Shown here piece after piece: positions 34,865 to 42,968 of a stretch of 64,000 nucleotides of DNA. A program made the position numbers and the translations under genes. Location: the NCBI GenBank assembly GCA_002407675.1, contig DHNW01000032.1:124001-188000 (forward strand), read 5' to 3'. The notes beneath the pieces are model-generated. The model worked only from the letters and a program-made list of their open reading frames with translations, did no database searches and was not told where the DNA came from. Every line of letters starts with the position of its first letter. Within the stretch, counting starts at the first letter, position 1. The DNA is from Ruminococcaceae bacterium UBA5406 (lineage in GTDB: Bacteria > Bacillota > Clostridia > Oscillospirales > Acutalibacteraceae).

Positions 34865-35626
34865 TTACGGGCCGGGCCGGGTTTTTCGCTTTTGCATGTG
34901 GTATGCGGCGCGAACAATTGCCTTTTCCGGCAGAAACCTTTCAATAAACCGGGCGGCTTTCATCGTGGATCCCGGCACGATTACGGTTTTTCGGGCAAAC
35001 ATTTTTCGGAGAGCGTAATCCGCTACAAACATGCTGGAAAGGCCTTTGACGCTGAACCGTACATCAGCCACCGAATCGAATTCCGTCTGGACCGGCCCCG
35101 GGCACAGTGCACCGATATAAACATGACTGCCGGAACGCCGAAGTTCTTCGGCAAGCGCTTCTGTGAGTCGAAGTACATAAGCCTTGGAAGCATAGTAACT
35201 GGAAAGAAGAGGCCCCGGCTGAAAAGCTGCGGAAGACGCGACATTCAGGATATATCCGGAATCCCGCTTCACAAAATCCCGGTAGAACAGTTTTGTGAGA
35301 ATGTGCAAGGCCCGGATATTGACGCTGATCATCTGGAGTTCCCGCTGCAGGTCGGTTTCGGCAAAGGCTCCAAACAGGCCGAAGCCGGCCGCATTAATCA
35401 GAATGTCCGGTTTTTCTCCGCACGTCTGTTCATATAAATCAAAACATGATTTTTCATCAGAAAGATCGGCTGAAATAATCTGGACGCCGGTCTTCAGTTC
35501 CTTCTGCAAATTTTCCAGCCGATCCCGGCGCCTTGCAACAACAATCAGGTCATATCCTTTTTCGCTCAGGATCCGCGCCATATCGCGGCCAATCCCAGAA
35601 CTTGCCCCTGTTACCAACGCTTTCAT
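34865..35626 (-). CDS. Short-chain dehydrogenase/reductase
   Basis: This 253-residue protein has the NAD(P)-binding VTGASSGIG (residues 5-13), INAAGFG, the catalytic Ser in NVASSAAF, and YYASK with the Tyr and Lys pair. The basic pair ARRRDRL after the second strand suggests NADPH. The substrate is unknown. Its ATG overlaps the stop of the upstream phosphodiesterase (ATGA), so it is the last gene of a three-gene operon. Confidence 0.94.
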   Translation of the reverse strand: MKALVTGASSGIGRDMARILSEKGYDLIVVARRRDRLENLQKELKTGVQIISADLSDEKSCFDLYEQTCGEKPDILINAAGFGLFGAFAETDLQRELQMISVNIRALHILTKLFYRDFVKRDSGYILNVASSAAFQPGPLLSSYYASKAYVLRLTEALAEELRRSGSHVYIGALCPGPVQTEFDSVADVRFSVKGLSSMFVADYALRKMFARKTVIVPGSTMKAARFIERFLPEKAIVRAAYHMQKRKTRPGP

Positions 35627-36168
35627 TGAATGATACCTCCCCCTAACTTTTTCACTGCGACCGTCGTATATACCGGATGTCCGGCCATGCGATCCGACCG
35701 CATCAGATGAATAGAATCAACTTCCATTTTCATGGCGGGCACGGTAAACGCGCGCCGGTCACAGTCAGCTTTCAGGATTGCCTGGCGCACAAGTGTCAGG
35801 TGCGGACGGTACGCACGCACCTCCTGCAGAATGCCCGCCTCATGCATCCGGTCGGCAAGGGTTCGGTACACACGGTCCAGTGGTGCCGTATGTTCAACCC
35901 CTGCCCAGTACAGACCGCCGCCTCTTTGCTGGAAACACCCGAGCCCGCCGATTTGAAGCGAAAAAGGCTTTTCTGTTACGGCGTCCATAGCCTCCTGTAC
36001 GCGCGGCAGCAGCACCGGTGAGATTTCGCCAAGGAATACCAGTGTTAAATGCAGATTCTCGCGGAATGTAAAACGGCCCTTTTCACAGCAGGGTTCCATT
36101 TTTTTCATTACTGAGCAAAGTTCATCTTTAATTTTATCATTGAAAAGCAGAGCAAAAAATAGGCGCAT
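35623..36168 (-). CDS. thpR: RNA 2',3'-cyclic phosphodiesterase (ThpR/LigT type)
   Basis: This 181-residue protein has the two HxTx motifs of the 2H phosphoesterases, LHLTLVFLGE (about residue 40) and PHLTLVRQA (about residue 126), and starts MRLFFALLFND, typical of ThpR. It hydrolyses 2',3'-cyclic phosphate ends to 2'-phosphate. The gene lies 6 bases after the nitroreductase and overlaps the SDR gene by 4. Confidence 0.93.
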   Translation of the reverse strand: MRLFFALLFNDKIKDELCSVMKKMEPCCEKGRFTFRENLHLTLVFLGEISPVLLPRVQEAMDAVTEKPFSLQIGGLGCFQQRGGGLYWAGVEHTAPLDRVYRTLADRMHEAGILQEVRAYRPHLTLVRQAILKADCDRRAFTVPAMKMEVDSIHLMRSDRMAGHPVYTTVAVKKLGGGIIQ

Positions 36169-36174
36169 ACGGCA

Positions 36175-36717
36175 TCACTCCACAAAATGAAAAACTTCAT
36201 CAAGATTTTTCCGCTGTTTGGCACGGATTTCAGGGCTGGCGGGATATCCGACGGCAATCAGAACACGAACTTCTTCGTCGCCGGATATACCTAGCTGCTG
36301 TTTCAGTTTTTGTTTATCGACCGCGCCCATGATACAGGTGGCCAGCCCCTGAGCGGTTGCGGCCAGGCAAAACTGCATAACGGCAAGTCCTAGGTCAAAC
36401 TGTGCATATTGCTGATTTTTCTCCTGTTTACCGGTTCTATACATGTAAAGGCCGGCGGGTTTTTCAGCCACCGCGACGAAAGCCGGGCATTTTTCTGCAA
36501 ACAGATTGGCACCGAGGGCCTGTGCACACTGGGCAGCCCTGTCCCGCGCAGGACCCCCGCAGACGGCCACAAATTCCCACGGCTGGCTGTTGCAGGCCGA
36601 AGGGGCCAGCCGGGCCGCTTCGGCACACCGAACCAGTTTTTCTTTTTCAACCGGCTTTTCTGAAAAATTACGGCAGCTTTGCCGCGTCCGAAACAGTTCC
36701 ATGAGTTTTTCAATCAT
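36175..36717 (-). CDS. Nitroreductase family protein
   Basis: The start at 36717 (MIEKLMELFRTRQSCRNFSEK) is chosen for AAAGGAG 9 bases upstream; an in-frame TTG upstream is unlikely. The 180-residue protein has RQSCRNFSEKPV and APSACNSQPWEFV, the FMN-binding marks, and the C-terminal AVGYPASPEIRAKQRKNLDEVFHFV. It is an FMN oxidoreductase with unknown substrate. It is the first gene of the operon behind a large palindromic operator. Confidence 0.94.
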   Translation of the reverse strand: MIEKLMELFRTRQSCRNFSEKPVEKEKLVRCAEAARLAPSACNSQPWEFVAVCGGPARDRAAQCAQALGANLFAEKCPAFVAVAEKPAGLYMYRTGKQEKNQQYAQFDLGLAVMQFCLAATAQGLATCIMGAVDKQKLKQQLGISGDEEVRVLIAVGYPASPEIRAKQRKNLDEVFHFVE

Positions 36718-36764
36718 AAAAATTCTCCTTTCCAAATAACCGCAACCAGTATCTGTTCAAGAGT

Positions 36765-36799
36765 ATTATATCACGCTTCTGTACTTACAGAAGCGTGAT
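36765..36799 (-). promoter_or_regulatory. Promoter of nitroreductase operon with 30-bp palindromic operator
   Basis: On the minus strand the -10 TATAAT is at 36770-36765. Directly upstream, 36770-36799 is a perfect palindrome with arms ATCACGCTTCTGTA and TACAGAAGCGTGAT around two bases; it covers the -35 zone, where the hexamer itself is poor. A regulator bound there would control transcription directly. No T run follows in either direction, so it is not a terminator. Confidence 0.75.
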
Positions 36800-36839
36800 T
36801 TGTTAAATTCTCCCTTTTCACAAAAAGCTGGTTGGAATG

Positions 36840-36875
36840 AAAAAAGCCCCCCGCCCGGCAAAAGCCGGACGGGGG
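36840..36875 (-). terminator. Terminator of pyruvate:ferredoxin oxidoreductase
   Basis: On the minus strand CCCCCGTCCGGC, a TTTT loop and GCCGGGCGGGGG form a 12-bp stem (one G-T pair) followed by GCTTTTTTC. Confidence 0.93.
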
Positions 36876-36900
36876 AACTTCGAAATTTCAGGAACGGAAA

Positions 36901-39900
36901 TTAGATTTTGGACATCTTTTCAAGATGTTCGTAATCTTCTTTCGCGTACTGTTCTGCTTTCGTAAACAGTTCTTCCGCACGCTCTGGGAATGCGCGGGTC
37001 AGTGAATTGTAACGAACCTCGCCCATAATAAAGTCGCGGTAAGAAGCAGACGGAGCCTTGCTGTCAAGCTGGAACGGATTCTTACCGTCCTTGGCAAGGC
37101 GCGGGTCGAACCGGAAGTTCTTCCAATAGCCAGCCTCAACGGCCTTTTTCTCTTCCAGCTGGGAAATGCCCATGCCGCCTTTGATGCCCTGGTTGATGCA
37201 AGGGGCATACGCAATGATAATGGACGGCCCGTTGTAGCTCTCAGCTTCAGAAATAGCCTTGATGCACTGGTTGTAATCAGCGCCCATGGCAACGTGTGCT
37301 ACATAGACATAGCCGTACGTCATGAACATACCAGGCATATCCTTTTTCTTCGTTGCTTTGCCGGTTGCCGCAAACTGGGCAACAGAGCCCATCGGCGTTG
37401 CTTTGGAAGCCTGGCCGCCGGTATTGGAATAAACCTCGGTATCGAAGACGAGGACATTGACATTTTCGCCGGAAGCCATCACATGGTCAAGTCCGCCGAA
37501 GCCGATATCATACGACCAGCCATCGCCGCCGAAGATCCAAATGGATTTCTTAGCAAGGTAATCCTTGTCGGCAAGCGTCTTTTTGGCAAGCTCTGCAATT
37601 TCCCCGGAACCATTCTGAACCTTTTCCAACTCCGCAACCAGTTTGTCGGTCGGCTCGCGGTTCGTCTGGCTGTTGTCAGCAGTATCCAGGTATCCTTTGC
37701 AGGCAGCCTTCAGGGATTCCGGAGCACTGCCGTTTTCAATAGCCTTTACGTAATCGGCCAGCCTTGCACGGATCGCATCGTTGGCCAAAGCCATGCCGTA
37801 GCCGAACTCAGCGTTGTCTTCAAACAGCGAGTTATTCCAAGCCGGGCCGTAACCCTTTTCATTCTTCGTGTACGGTGTAGCCGGTGCAGAACCGCCCCAA
37901 ATAGAAGAGCATCCTGTCGCATTGGCAATATACATTCTGTCGCCGAACAGCTGGGTGACTAACTTGGCGTAAGGAGTCTCGCCGCAGCCTGCGCACGCAC
38001 CGGAGAATTCCAGCAGCGGTTTGCGGAACTGACTGCCCTTAACGCTCGTCGGCTTAAACTTTGCAGCGACTTCCGGCTTCTCGGGAAGTTTTGTTCCGTA
38101 TTCAAAGCCTTCCTGGCTGGCCATCTGGGTTGCCATTGGCTTCATCACAAGAGCCTTGTTGCCCTTCATGCCCGGGCACACTGTCGCGCAGGAACCGCAG
38201 CCCGTGCAGTCGAGAGTGGAAATGGTCATGGCAAACTTCTTGCCGGGCATCAGCATCATATCTTTAAACTTTAGGCTCTTCGGCGCCTTGGCAGCTTCTT
38301 CCTCCGTCATAACAACCGGGCGGATTACCGCATGCGGGCAGACATAGGAACATCTGTTGCACTGAATGCAGTTGTCCGGATTCCATTCCGGCACATCAAT
38401 GGCAATTCCGCGCTTCTCATAAGCGGAGGAACCGGACGGAACTGTACCGTCAGCCATCTTCAGTACAGCAGATACCGGCAGTTTGTCCCCTTCATGCCGA
38501 TTGGCAGGGTTCAGCACATGATTGACATAATAGGTTAGGTCCTTATCACCGCAGTCAACCTGCGCTATCTTAGAGTCATCCGCAGCATTCTTCCAGGAAG
38601 CCGGTACGTTAACCTTTACAAACTCATTGGCCCCGCGCTCAATAGCTTCATGGTTCATCTTAACGATCTTGTCGCCCTTCCGGCTGTAAGTCTTCGTGGC
38701 GGCATCCTTCATATACTGGATAGCCTTATCCTTCGGAATGATGTTGGCAATGGTAAAGAACGCGGACTGCAAAACCGTGTTGATGCGGCCGCCCAATCCG
38801 ATCTCCTTGCCGAGCTTTACACCATTGATCGTGTAGAAATTGATCTTGTTATCGGCAATATACTTTTTCATCTTTGCGGGCAGATGCTCGTCGAGTTCCT
38901 TCTCATCCCATTCGCAGTTAAGCAGGAAATTCCCGCCGGGCTTCAAATCCTGCACCATGTCGTAGACATTGACATAAGAGGGTTTGTGGCAGGCCACGAA
39001 ATCCGCCTTTGTAATGTAATAGGTGGACTTAATCGGCTTGTCGCCAAAACGCAGATGCGAAATGGTCAGGCCGCCGGATTTTTTGGAATCGTAGGCAAAA
39101 TAGCCCTGCGCATACATATCGGTATGGTCGCCGATAATTTTGATGGAGTTCTTGTTTGCGCCGACGGTTCCGTCCGCGCCAAGGCCCCAGAATTTGCAGG
39201 AATGTGTACCGGCCGGTGTGGTGTCCGGATTTTCTGTAACCTTCAGCGAAAGGTTCGTCACATCGTCATCGATGCCGATCGTGAAGCGCTTCTTCGGAGA
39301 CGCAGACTCCATGTTGCGGTAAACGGCGATAATCTGGCCCGGGTTGGTATCTTTCGAACCGAGGCCGTAGCGTCCGGTGTAAATCGGCAGAGAACCGAAT
39401 TCAGTATCCTTCAGACCCGCGACAACGTCGAGGTACAGAGGTTCACCAATGGAACCGCGCTCTTTCGTGCGGTCCAGCACGCTGATCTTCTTCACGGTCT
39501 TCGGAAGAACGGCGGTCAGATATTTCGGAACAAACGGACGGTACAGATGGACTTTCACAAGACCGACCTTATCACCCTTGGCGTTCAGGTAATCCACTAC
39601 TTCTTCCGCGCATTCGCATACGGAGCCCATGGCGATAATAACTTCCGTCGCGTCCGGCGCGCCGTAGTAGTTGAAAGGCTTATAGTCCGTGCCGATCTTG
39701 GCGTTGACCTGGTTCATGCAGCCGACAACGACTTCCGGGAATGCGTCATAGTGGCTGTTGCTGGCTTCGTTGACCTGGAAAAACAGGTCGTCGTTCTCTG
39801 AAGTGCCTTTGGTTACCGGATGCTCAGGGTTCATCGCATGGCGGCGGAACCGGCTGACGGCGTCCCAGTCGAGCATGTCCGCCAAATCCTTGTCATCCCA

Positions 39901-40458
39901 GACATGGATCTTCTGGATTTCATGGGAAGTGCGGAAACCATCAAAGAAATGCATAACCGGCATGCTGCCTTTAATGGCGGCAAGATGAGCAACGGCGCCT
40001 AAATCCATGCACTCTTGCGGGCTGTTGGAGCAAAGCATGGAAAATCCGGTCTGGCGGCATGCGTAAATGTCGGAATGATCGCCGAAAATGCACAGAGCCT
40101 GTGTGGAAAGGGAGCGTGCGGAAACGTGCATGACAGCAGGCAGGAATTCACCCGCAATCTTATACATATTCGGGATCATCAGCAGCAGGCCCTGTGAAGC
40201 GGTATAGGTCGTTGTTAAAGCGCCGGCCGCAAGAGAACCGTGAACTGCACCGGCAGCCCCGCCTTCGGACTGCATTTCGGTAATATGCACCGGCTGGCCG
40301 AACAGGTTTTTCCTGTCGGCGGCAGCCATTTTGTCTGCTTCATCCGCCATAACGGACGAAGGTGTAATGGGATAGATGGCTGCAACGTCGGTAAATGCAT
40401 ATGAGACATATGCCGCGGCATTGTTGCCATCCATGGTCTTCATTTTTCTTGAATCCAT
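36901..40458 (-). CDS. nifJ: Pyruvate:ferredoxin (flavodoxin) oxidoreductase
   Basis: The start at 40458 (MDSRKMKTMDGNNAAAYVSY) is set by AAGGAGGA about 11 bases upstream; a 15-codon extension is unlikely. The 1185-residue single chain holds all domains in the normal order: pyruvate-binding/transketolase-like (YPITPSSVMADEADK), a gamma-like domain, a 2x[4Fe-4S] ferredoxin domain (CIQCNRCSYVCPHAV and CTGCGSCATVCPG), and the thiamine-diphosphate domain with CAGCGETPYAK and GGDGWSYDIGFGG. It splits pyruvate with CoA to acetyl-CoA, CO2 and reduced ferredoxin, the central step of clostridial fermentation. It is monocistronic with its own terminator. Confidence 0.98.
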   Translation of the reverse strand: MDSRKMKTMDGNNAAAYVSYAFTDVAAIYPITPSSVMADEADKMAAADRKNLFGQPVHITEMQSEGGAAGAVHGSLAAGALTTTYTASQGLLLMIPNMYKIAGEFLPAVMHVSARSLSTQALCIFGDHSDIYACRQTGFSMLCSNSPQECMDLGAVAHLAAIKGSMPVMHFFDGFRTSHEIQKIHVWDDKDLADMLDWDAVSRFRRHAMNPEHPVTKGTSENDDLFFQVNEASNSHYDAFPEVVVGCMNQVNAKIGTDYKPFNYYGAPDATEVIIAMGSVCECAEEVVDYLNAKGDKVGLVKVHLYRPFVPKYLTAVLPKTVKKISVLDRTKERGSIGEPLYLDVVAGLKDTEFGSLPIYTGRYGLGSKDTNPGQIIAVYRNMESASPKKRFTIGIDDDVTNLSLKVTENPDTTPAGTHSCKFWGLGADGTVGANKNSIKIIGDHTDMYAQGYFAYDSKKSGGLTISHLRFGDKPIKSTYYITKADFVACHKPSYVNVYDMVQDLKPGGNFLLNCEWDEKELDEHLPAKMKKYIADNKINFYTINGVKLGKEIGLGGRINTVLQSAFFTIANIIPKDKAIQYMKDAATKTYSRKGDKIVKMNHEAIERGANEFVKVNVPASWKNAADDSKIAQVDCGDKDLTYYVNHVLNPANRHEGDKLPVSAVLKMADGTVPSGSSAYEKRGIAIDVPEWNPDNCIQCNRCSYVCPHAVIRPVVMTEEEAAKAPKSLKFKDMMLMPGKKFAMTISTLDCTGCGSCATVCPGMKGNKALVMKPMATQMASQEGFEYGTKLPEKPEVAAKFKPTSVKGSQFRKPLLEFSGACAGCGETPYAKLVTQLFGDRMYIANATGCSSIWGGSAPATPYTKNEKGYGPAWNNSLFEDNAEFGYGMALANDAIRARLADYVKAIENGSAPESLKAACKGYLDTADNSQTNREPTDKLVAELEKVQNGSGEIAELAKKTLADKDYLAKKSIWIFGGDGWSYDIGFGGLDHVMASGENVNVLVFDTEVYSNTGGQASKATPMGSVAQFAATGKATKKKDMPGMFMTYGYVYVAHVAMGADYNQCIKAISEAESYNGPSIIIAYAPCINQGIKGGMGISQLEEKKAVEAGYWKNFRFDPRLAKDGKNPFQLDSKAPSASYRDFIMGEVRYNSLTRAFPERAEELFTKAEQYAKEDYEHLEKMSKI

Positions 40459-40711
40459 CTGAATATTTTCCTCCTTACCGGTAATATAGCATGATCTGAG
40501 CAAACAGATATTGTCTGTTCTTAAACAAATACTATCATTTTTTTCCGGCGCTGTAAAGGTAAAAAAGACAAATTCTCGGGAAGAGTATAATTTCCGCCAA
40601 GACTTGATTCTGTGCGGCGATTTAACCCCGGCTGCAACGGAGTTTTCCCGGGCAGACGGGCAGGACGCCGGTTAGCTTCTTCACACGAGGTGCAACCCTC
40701 TTTTCAAGAAA
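40459..40711. other. Divergent spacer upstream of pyruvate:ferredoxin oxidoreductase, with inverted repeats
   Basis: AACAGA-TATTG-TCTGTT (40503-40519) and the 18-base TTGTCTGTTCTTAAACAA (40511-40528, Rex-like at its ends) lie where the promoter should be. From about 40596 to 40706 the DNA is GC-rich with nested complementary parts (CGGCG/CGCCG, CCCGG/CCGGG) and ends in GAGG-TGCAAC-CCTC-TTTT; a TATAAT at 40584-40589 precedes it on the plus strand but with no good -35. It could be a small RNA or only a remnant. No frame is convincing. Confidence 0.4.
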
Positions 40712-40740
40712 TTGACAGCTGAGACAAAAACGATTAAAAT
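40712..40740 (+). promoter_or_regulatory. Sigma-A promoter of the CNNM/CorC-type gene
   Basis: TTGACA (40712-40717), 17 bases, TAAAAT (40735-40740). Start expected near 40747, with a 118-base leader that can form a CGCCG/CGGCG stem. I see no known magnesium riboswitch in it. Confidence 0.85.
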
Positions 40741-40864
40741 AAAGTATAGGTAAAATTAAGGGTGTTTGAATCTGTTCTTTGCAGAATCATCTCCGATACC
40801 ATCGCCGCCGAACCTGAAAATGGCTCCGCACGGCGAATTTTAACATACCGAAAGGGGTAAACTT

Positions 40865-42280
40865 ATGCCTCCTGAACCTGACGGTTCTCACTTACCTGCG
40901 TTATTAACGCTTTCCGGTGCCGGGTCGGCACCGCACATGCATCCGGCCGCTTCCATTCTTCTGCTGGCCGTTCTAATCCTTATTAATGCCTTTTTCTCGT
41001 CGAGCGAAATCGCCGTGGTGACGCTCAAAGAAGCCCGGATCGAGAAAATGGCAGAGAACGGCAGCAAAAAAGCCCAGAAACTGCTGAAGCTGACTTCCAA
41101 CTCCAGCCGCTTTTTTTCCACAATTCAGATCGGCGTAACACTGGCCGGATTTCTTTCATCCGCCGTAGCGTCTGAAAACTTTTCGGACAGCCTTGCCGCT
41201 GCCCTTGCTGGTCTTCCCTTTTCACCTTCTGTGATCAAAGGGATTTCCACGGTCTTAATCACTCTTCTGCTGTCGTATTTTTCCCTGATTTTCGGCGAGC
41301 TGGTGCCCAAAAAAATAGCCATTAACCGTGCAGAAGAACTTTCTTTTAAGTTTGTCAACATTCTGACTACGGCAGCGACTATTTTCCGCCCAGTCGTTTC
41401 GTTTCTCACCGTTTCAACCAACGGCATTCTCCGCCTGCTGGGGATTGATCCCACCGACACCGAACAGCCTGTTACCGAGGAAGAAATCATGATGATGGTG
41501 GATGCCGGCGAGGAAAAAGGCGTGCTGGACGAAGACGCTAAAGACATGATTTCCAATATTTTTGAATTCAGCGACAGTACCGTTGGGGACGCTATGACTC
41601 ACCGGACAGAAGTCGCCGCCGTGGAAGATACGGAATCGGTTTCCGCCGTAGTTGCGCTCTCTATGGAACAGGGATATTCCCGCATTCCCGTGTTTCACGA
41701 AGACCTCGACAATGTTCTTGGGATTATATACATTAAGGATTTGCTGAAATATATCGGGTCCCCCGTCAGCCCCGAAGTGAGGCTCACAGATGTGATGCGC
41801 CCGGCCTACTTTGTGCCGGAAAGCAAACCGTGCAGCAAACTGTTCTCTGAAATGACGGCCCGCAAACTGCAAATTGCCGTTGTTGTAGACGAATACGGCG
41901 GTACGTCCGGCATTATCACCATGGAAGATCTGCTGGAATCCATCGTAGGCAGCATGCAGGACGAATACGACCGGGAAGACGACGACATCCAGCGTGAAGG
42001 CGACAACCGGTTCAGCGTGGACGGTGCAACGCCGGTTGACGAAATCTCCGACCTTACGGGTGTGGAGCTTCCGGAAAGCGACGATTACGATACCATTGCA
42101 GGGCTGGTGATTGAAGATCTCGGGCGTATCCCGAAAAAGGACGAACACCCCTATGTAATCGTTAAAGATCTAAAGCTGACAGTCGCCGAAATGGAGGACA
42201 GGCGTATTGCCCGAATCCTGATTGAAAAAGAGCCTCCGGCCCCGGCTGGGGCACCGCCGGGCGGCGCCCTGAAGCCATAA
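40865..42280 (+). CDS. CNNM/CorC family membrane protein (hemolysin-like, DUF21-CBS)
   Basis: This 471-residue protein has a DUF21/CNNM membrane domain with three to four helices (about residues 25-200; NAFFSSSEIAVVTLKEAR, GFLSSAVAS, IFGELVPKKIAI), a pair of CBS domains (about 220-340; AMTHRTEVAAVE, GYSRIPVFHEDLDNVLGIIYIKDLL) and a C-terminal CorC/HlyC domain (about 355-440). Such proteins are linked to magnesium or cobalt efflux. The Pro/Gly/Ala tail is short. It is followed by a terminator. Confidence 0.94.
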   Translation: MPPEPDGSHLPALLTLSGAGSAPHMHPAASILLLAVLILINAFFSSSEIAVVTLKEARIEKMAENGSKKAQKLLKLTSNSSRFFSTIQIGVTLAGFLSSAVASENFSDSLAAALAGLPFSPSVIKGISTVLITLLLSYFSLIFGELVPKKIAINRAEELSFKFVNILTTAATIFRPVVSFLTVSTNGILRLLGIDPTDTEQPVTEEEIMMMVDAGEEKGVLDEDAKDMISNIFEFSDSTVGDAMTHRTEVAAVEDTESVSAVVALSMEQGYSRIPVFHEDLDNVLGIIYIKDLLKYIGSPVSPEVRLTDVMRPAYFVPESKPCSKLFSEMTARKLQIAVVVDEYGGTSGIITMEDLLESIVGSMQDEYDREDDDIQREGDNRFSVDGATPVDEISDLTGVELPESDDYDTIAGLVIEDLGRIPKKDEHPYVIVKDLKLTVAEMEDRRIARILIEKEPPAPAGAPPGGALKP

Positions 42281-42296
42281 ACCTGCGGCAGCCAAA

Positions 42297-42338
42297 AACC
42301 TGCATCCTGCCCATCGGTTGCAGGTTGCTTTTTTTTTC
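42297..42338 (+). terminator. Terminator of the CNNM/CorC-type gene
   Basis: AACCTGCA (42297-42304) pairs with TGCAGGTT (42319-42326), followed by GC and a run of ten T. Confidence 0.92.
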
Positions 42339-42376
42339 ATTTTGTAGTATCGTATGAAGAACGTCGAATTATTCGG

Positions 42377-42420
42377 CAGGTCAGTCGCAACATCCTGACC
42401 TAAAACAAAACTACGGGGGA
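42377..42420 (+). promoter_or_regulatory. PreQ1-I type riboswitch upstream of queT
   Basis: GGTCAG (42379-42384) pairs with CTGACC (42395-42400) around the 10-base loop TCGCAACATC. The loop length, its TCGCA start and its final C match the Thermoanaerobacter preQ1-I aptamer. The A-rich tail TAAAACAAAACTACGG follows and runs into the ribosome site GGGGGA (42415-42420), 7 bases before the queT ATG. Binding of preQ1 would fold the tail into a pseudoknot and hide the ribosome site. Confidence 0.78.
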
Positions 42421-42427
42421 ATTAAAT

Positions 42428-42949
42428 ATGAAGACTCAATCCGGACACCTTGTGCATCTGGTGCAGGGAGCTATGATCGCCGCAATCTACACTGTGCTTA
42501 CTTACCTTGCAGCACTGGCAGGCCTTGCCTACGGGCCGGTCCAATTCCGATTTTCGGAGGCGCTCACCATCCTGCCCGTCTTTACGGCGTCGGCGGTGCC
42601 CGGCCTTACGGTTGGGTGCCTGCTTGCCAACGTTTTCAGCGGCTATGGTATCTACGACATGGTTTTCGGCACTGCGGCCACGCTGATTGCCGCAGTTGGA
42701 ACACGGCTGCTGCGGAACGTCCGGTTCCGGGGAGTGCCGGTTCTGGCACCGCTGCCGCCGGTCCTTGTCAATGCGGTTATTGTCGGCGCAGAAATCGTCA
42801 TTCTTTCTCCGGGCGGATTCGCCTGGGCGGCGTTCTGGACGGCAGCCTGTCAGGTTGGGCTGGGAGAACTGGTCGTCTGCTATGTGCTGGGTCTGCCGCT
42901 TGCCATTCTGATTGAGAAAAACAAGACTTTAAAATCATTGCTGCAATAG
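42428..42949 (+). CDS. queT: QueT-type queuosine precursor transporter (ECF S component)
   Basis: This 173-residue protein is hydrophobic with five to six membrane segments. VQGAMIAAIYTVLTYLAA and YGPVQFRFSEALTILPVF match the QueT family start. QueT brings queuosine precursors into the cell with an energy-coupling module encoded elsewhere. The preQ1-like riboswitch in front supports the assignment. It is followed 16 bases later by the potassium transporter, an unrelated function. Confidence 0.92.
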   Translation: MKTQSGHLVHLVQGAMIAAIYTVLTYLAALAGLAYGPVQFRFSEALTILPVFTASAVPGLTVGCLLANVFSGYGIYDMVFGTAATLIAAVGTRLLRNVRFRGVPVLAPLPPVLVNAVIVGAEIVILSPGGFAWAAFWTAACQVGLGELVVCYVLGLPLAILIEKNKTLKSLLQ

Positions 42950-42968
42950 GTTTTTACGAGGTGACTTG

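Noticed and set aside
38650..39801. 383-codon plus-strand frame opposite pyruvate:ferredoxin oxidoreductase
   Set aside because: It lies wholly within a well-identified gene and shows the codon-mirror composition of an antisense frame.
40747..40864. M-box magnesium riboswitch before the CNNM/CorC-type gene
   Set aside because: The leader is short and lacks the conserved M-box segments.
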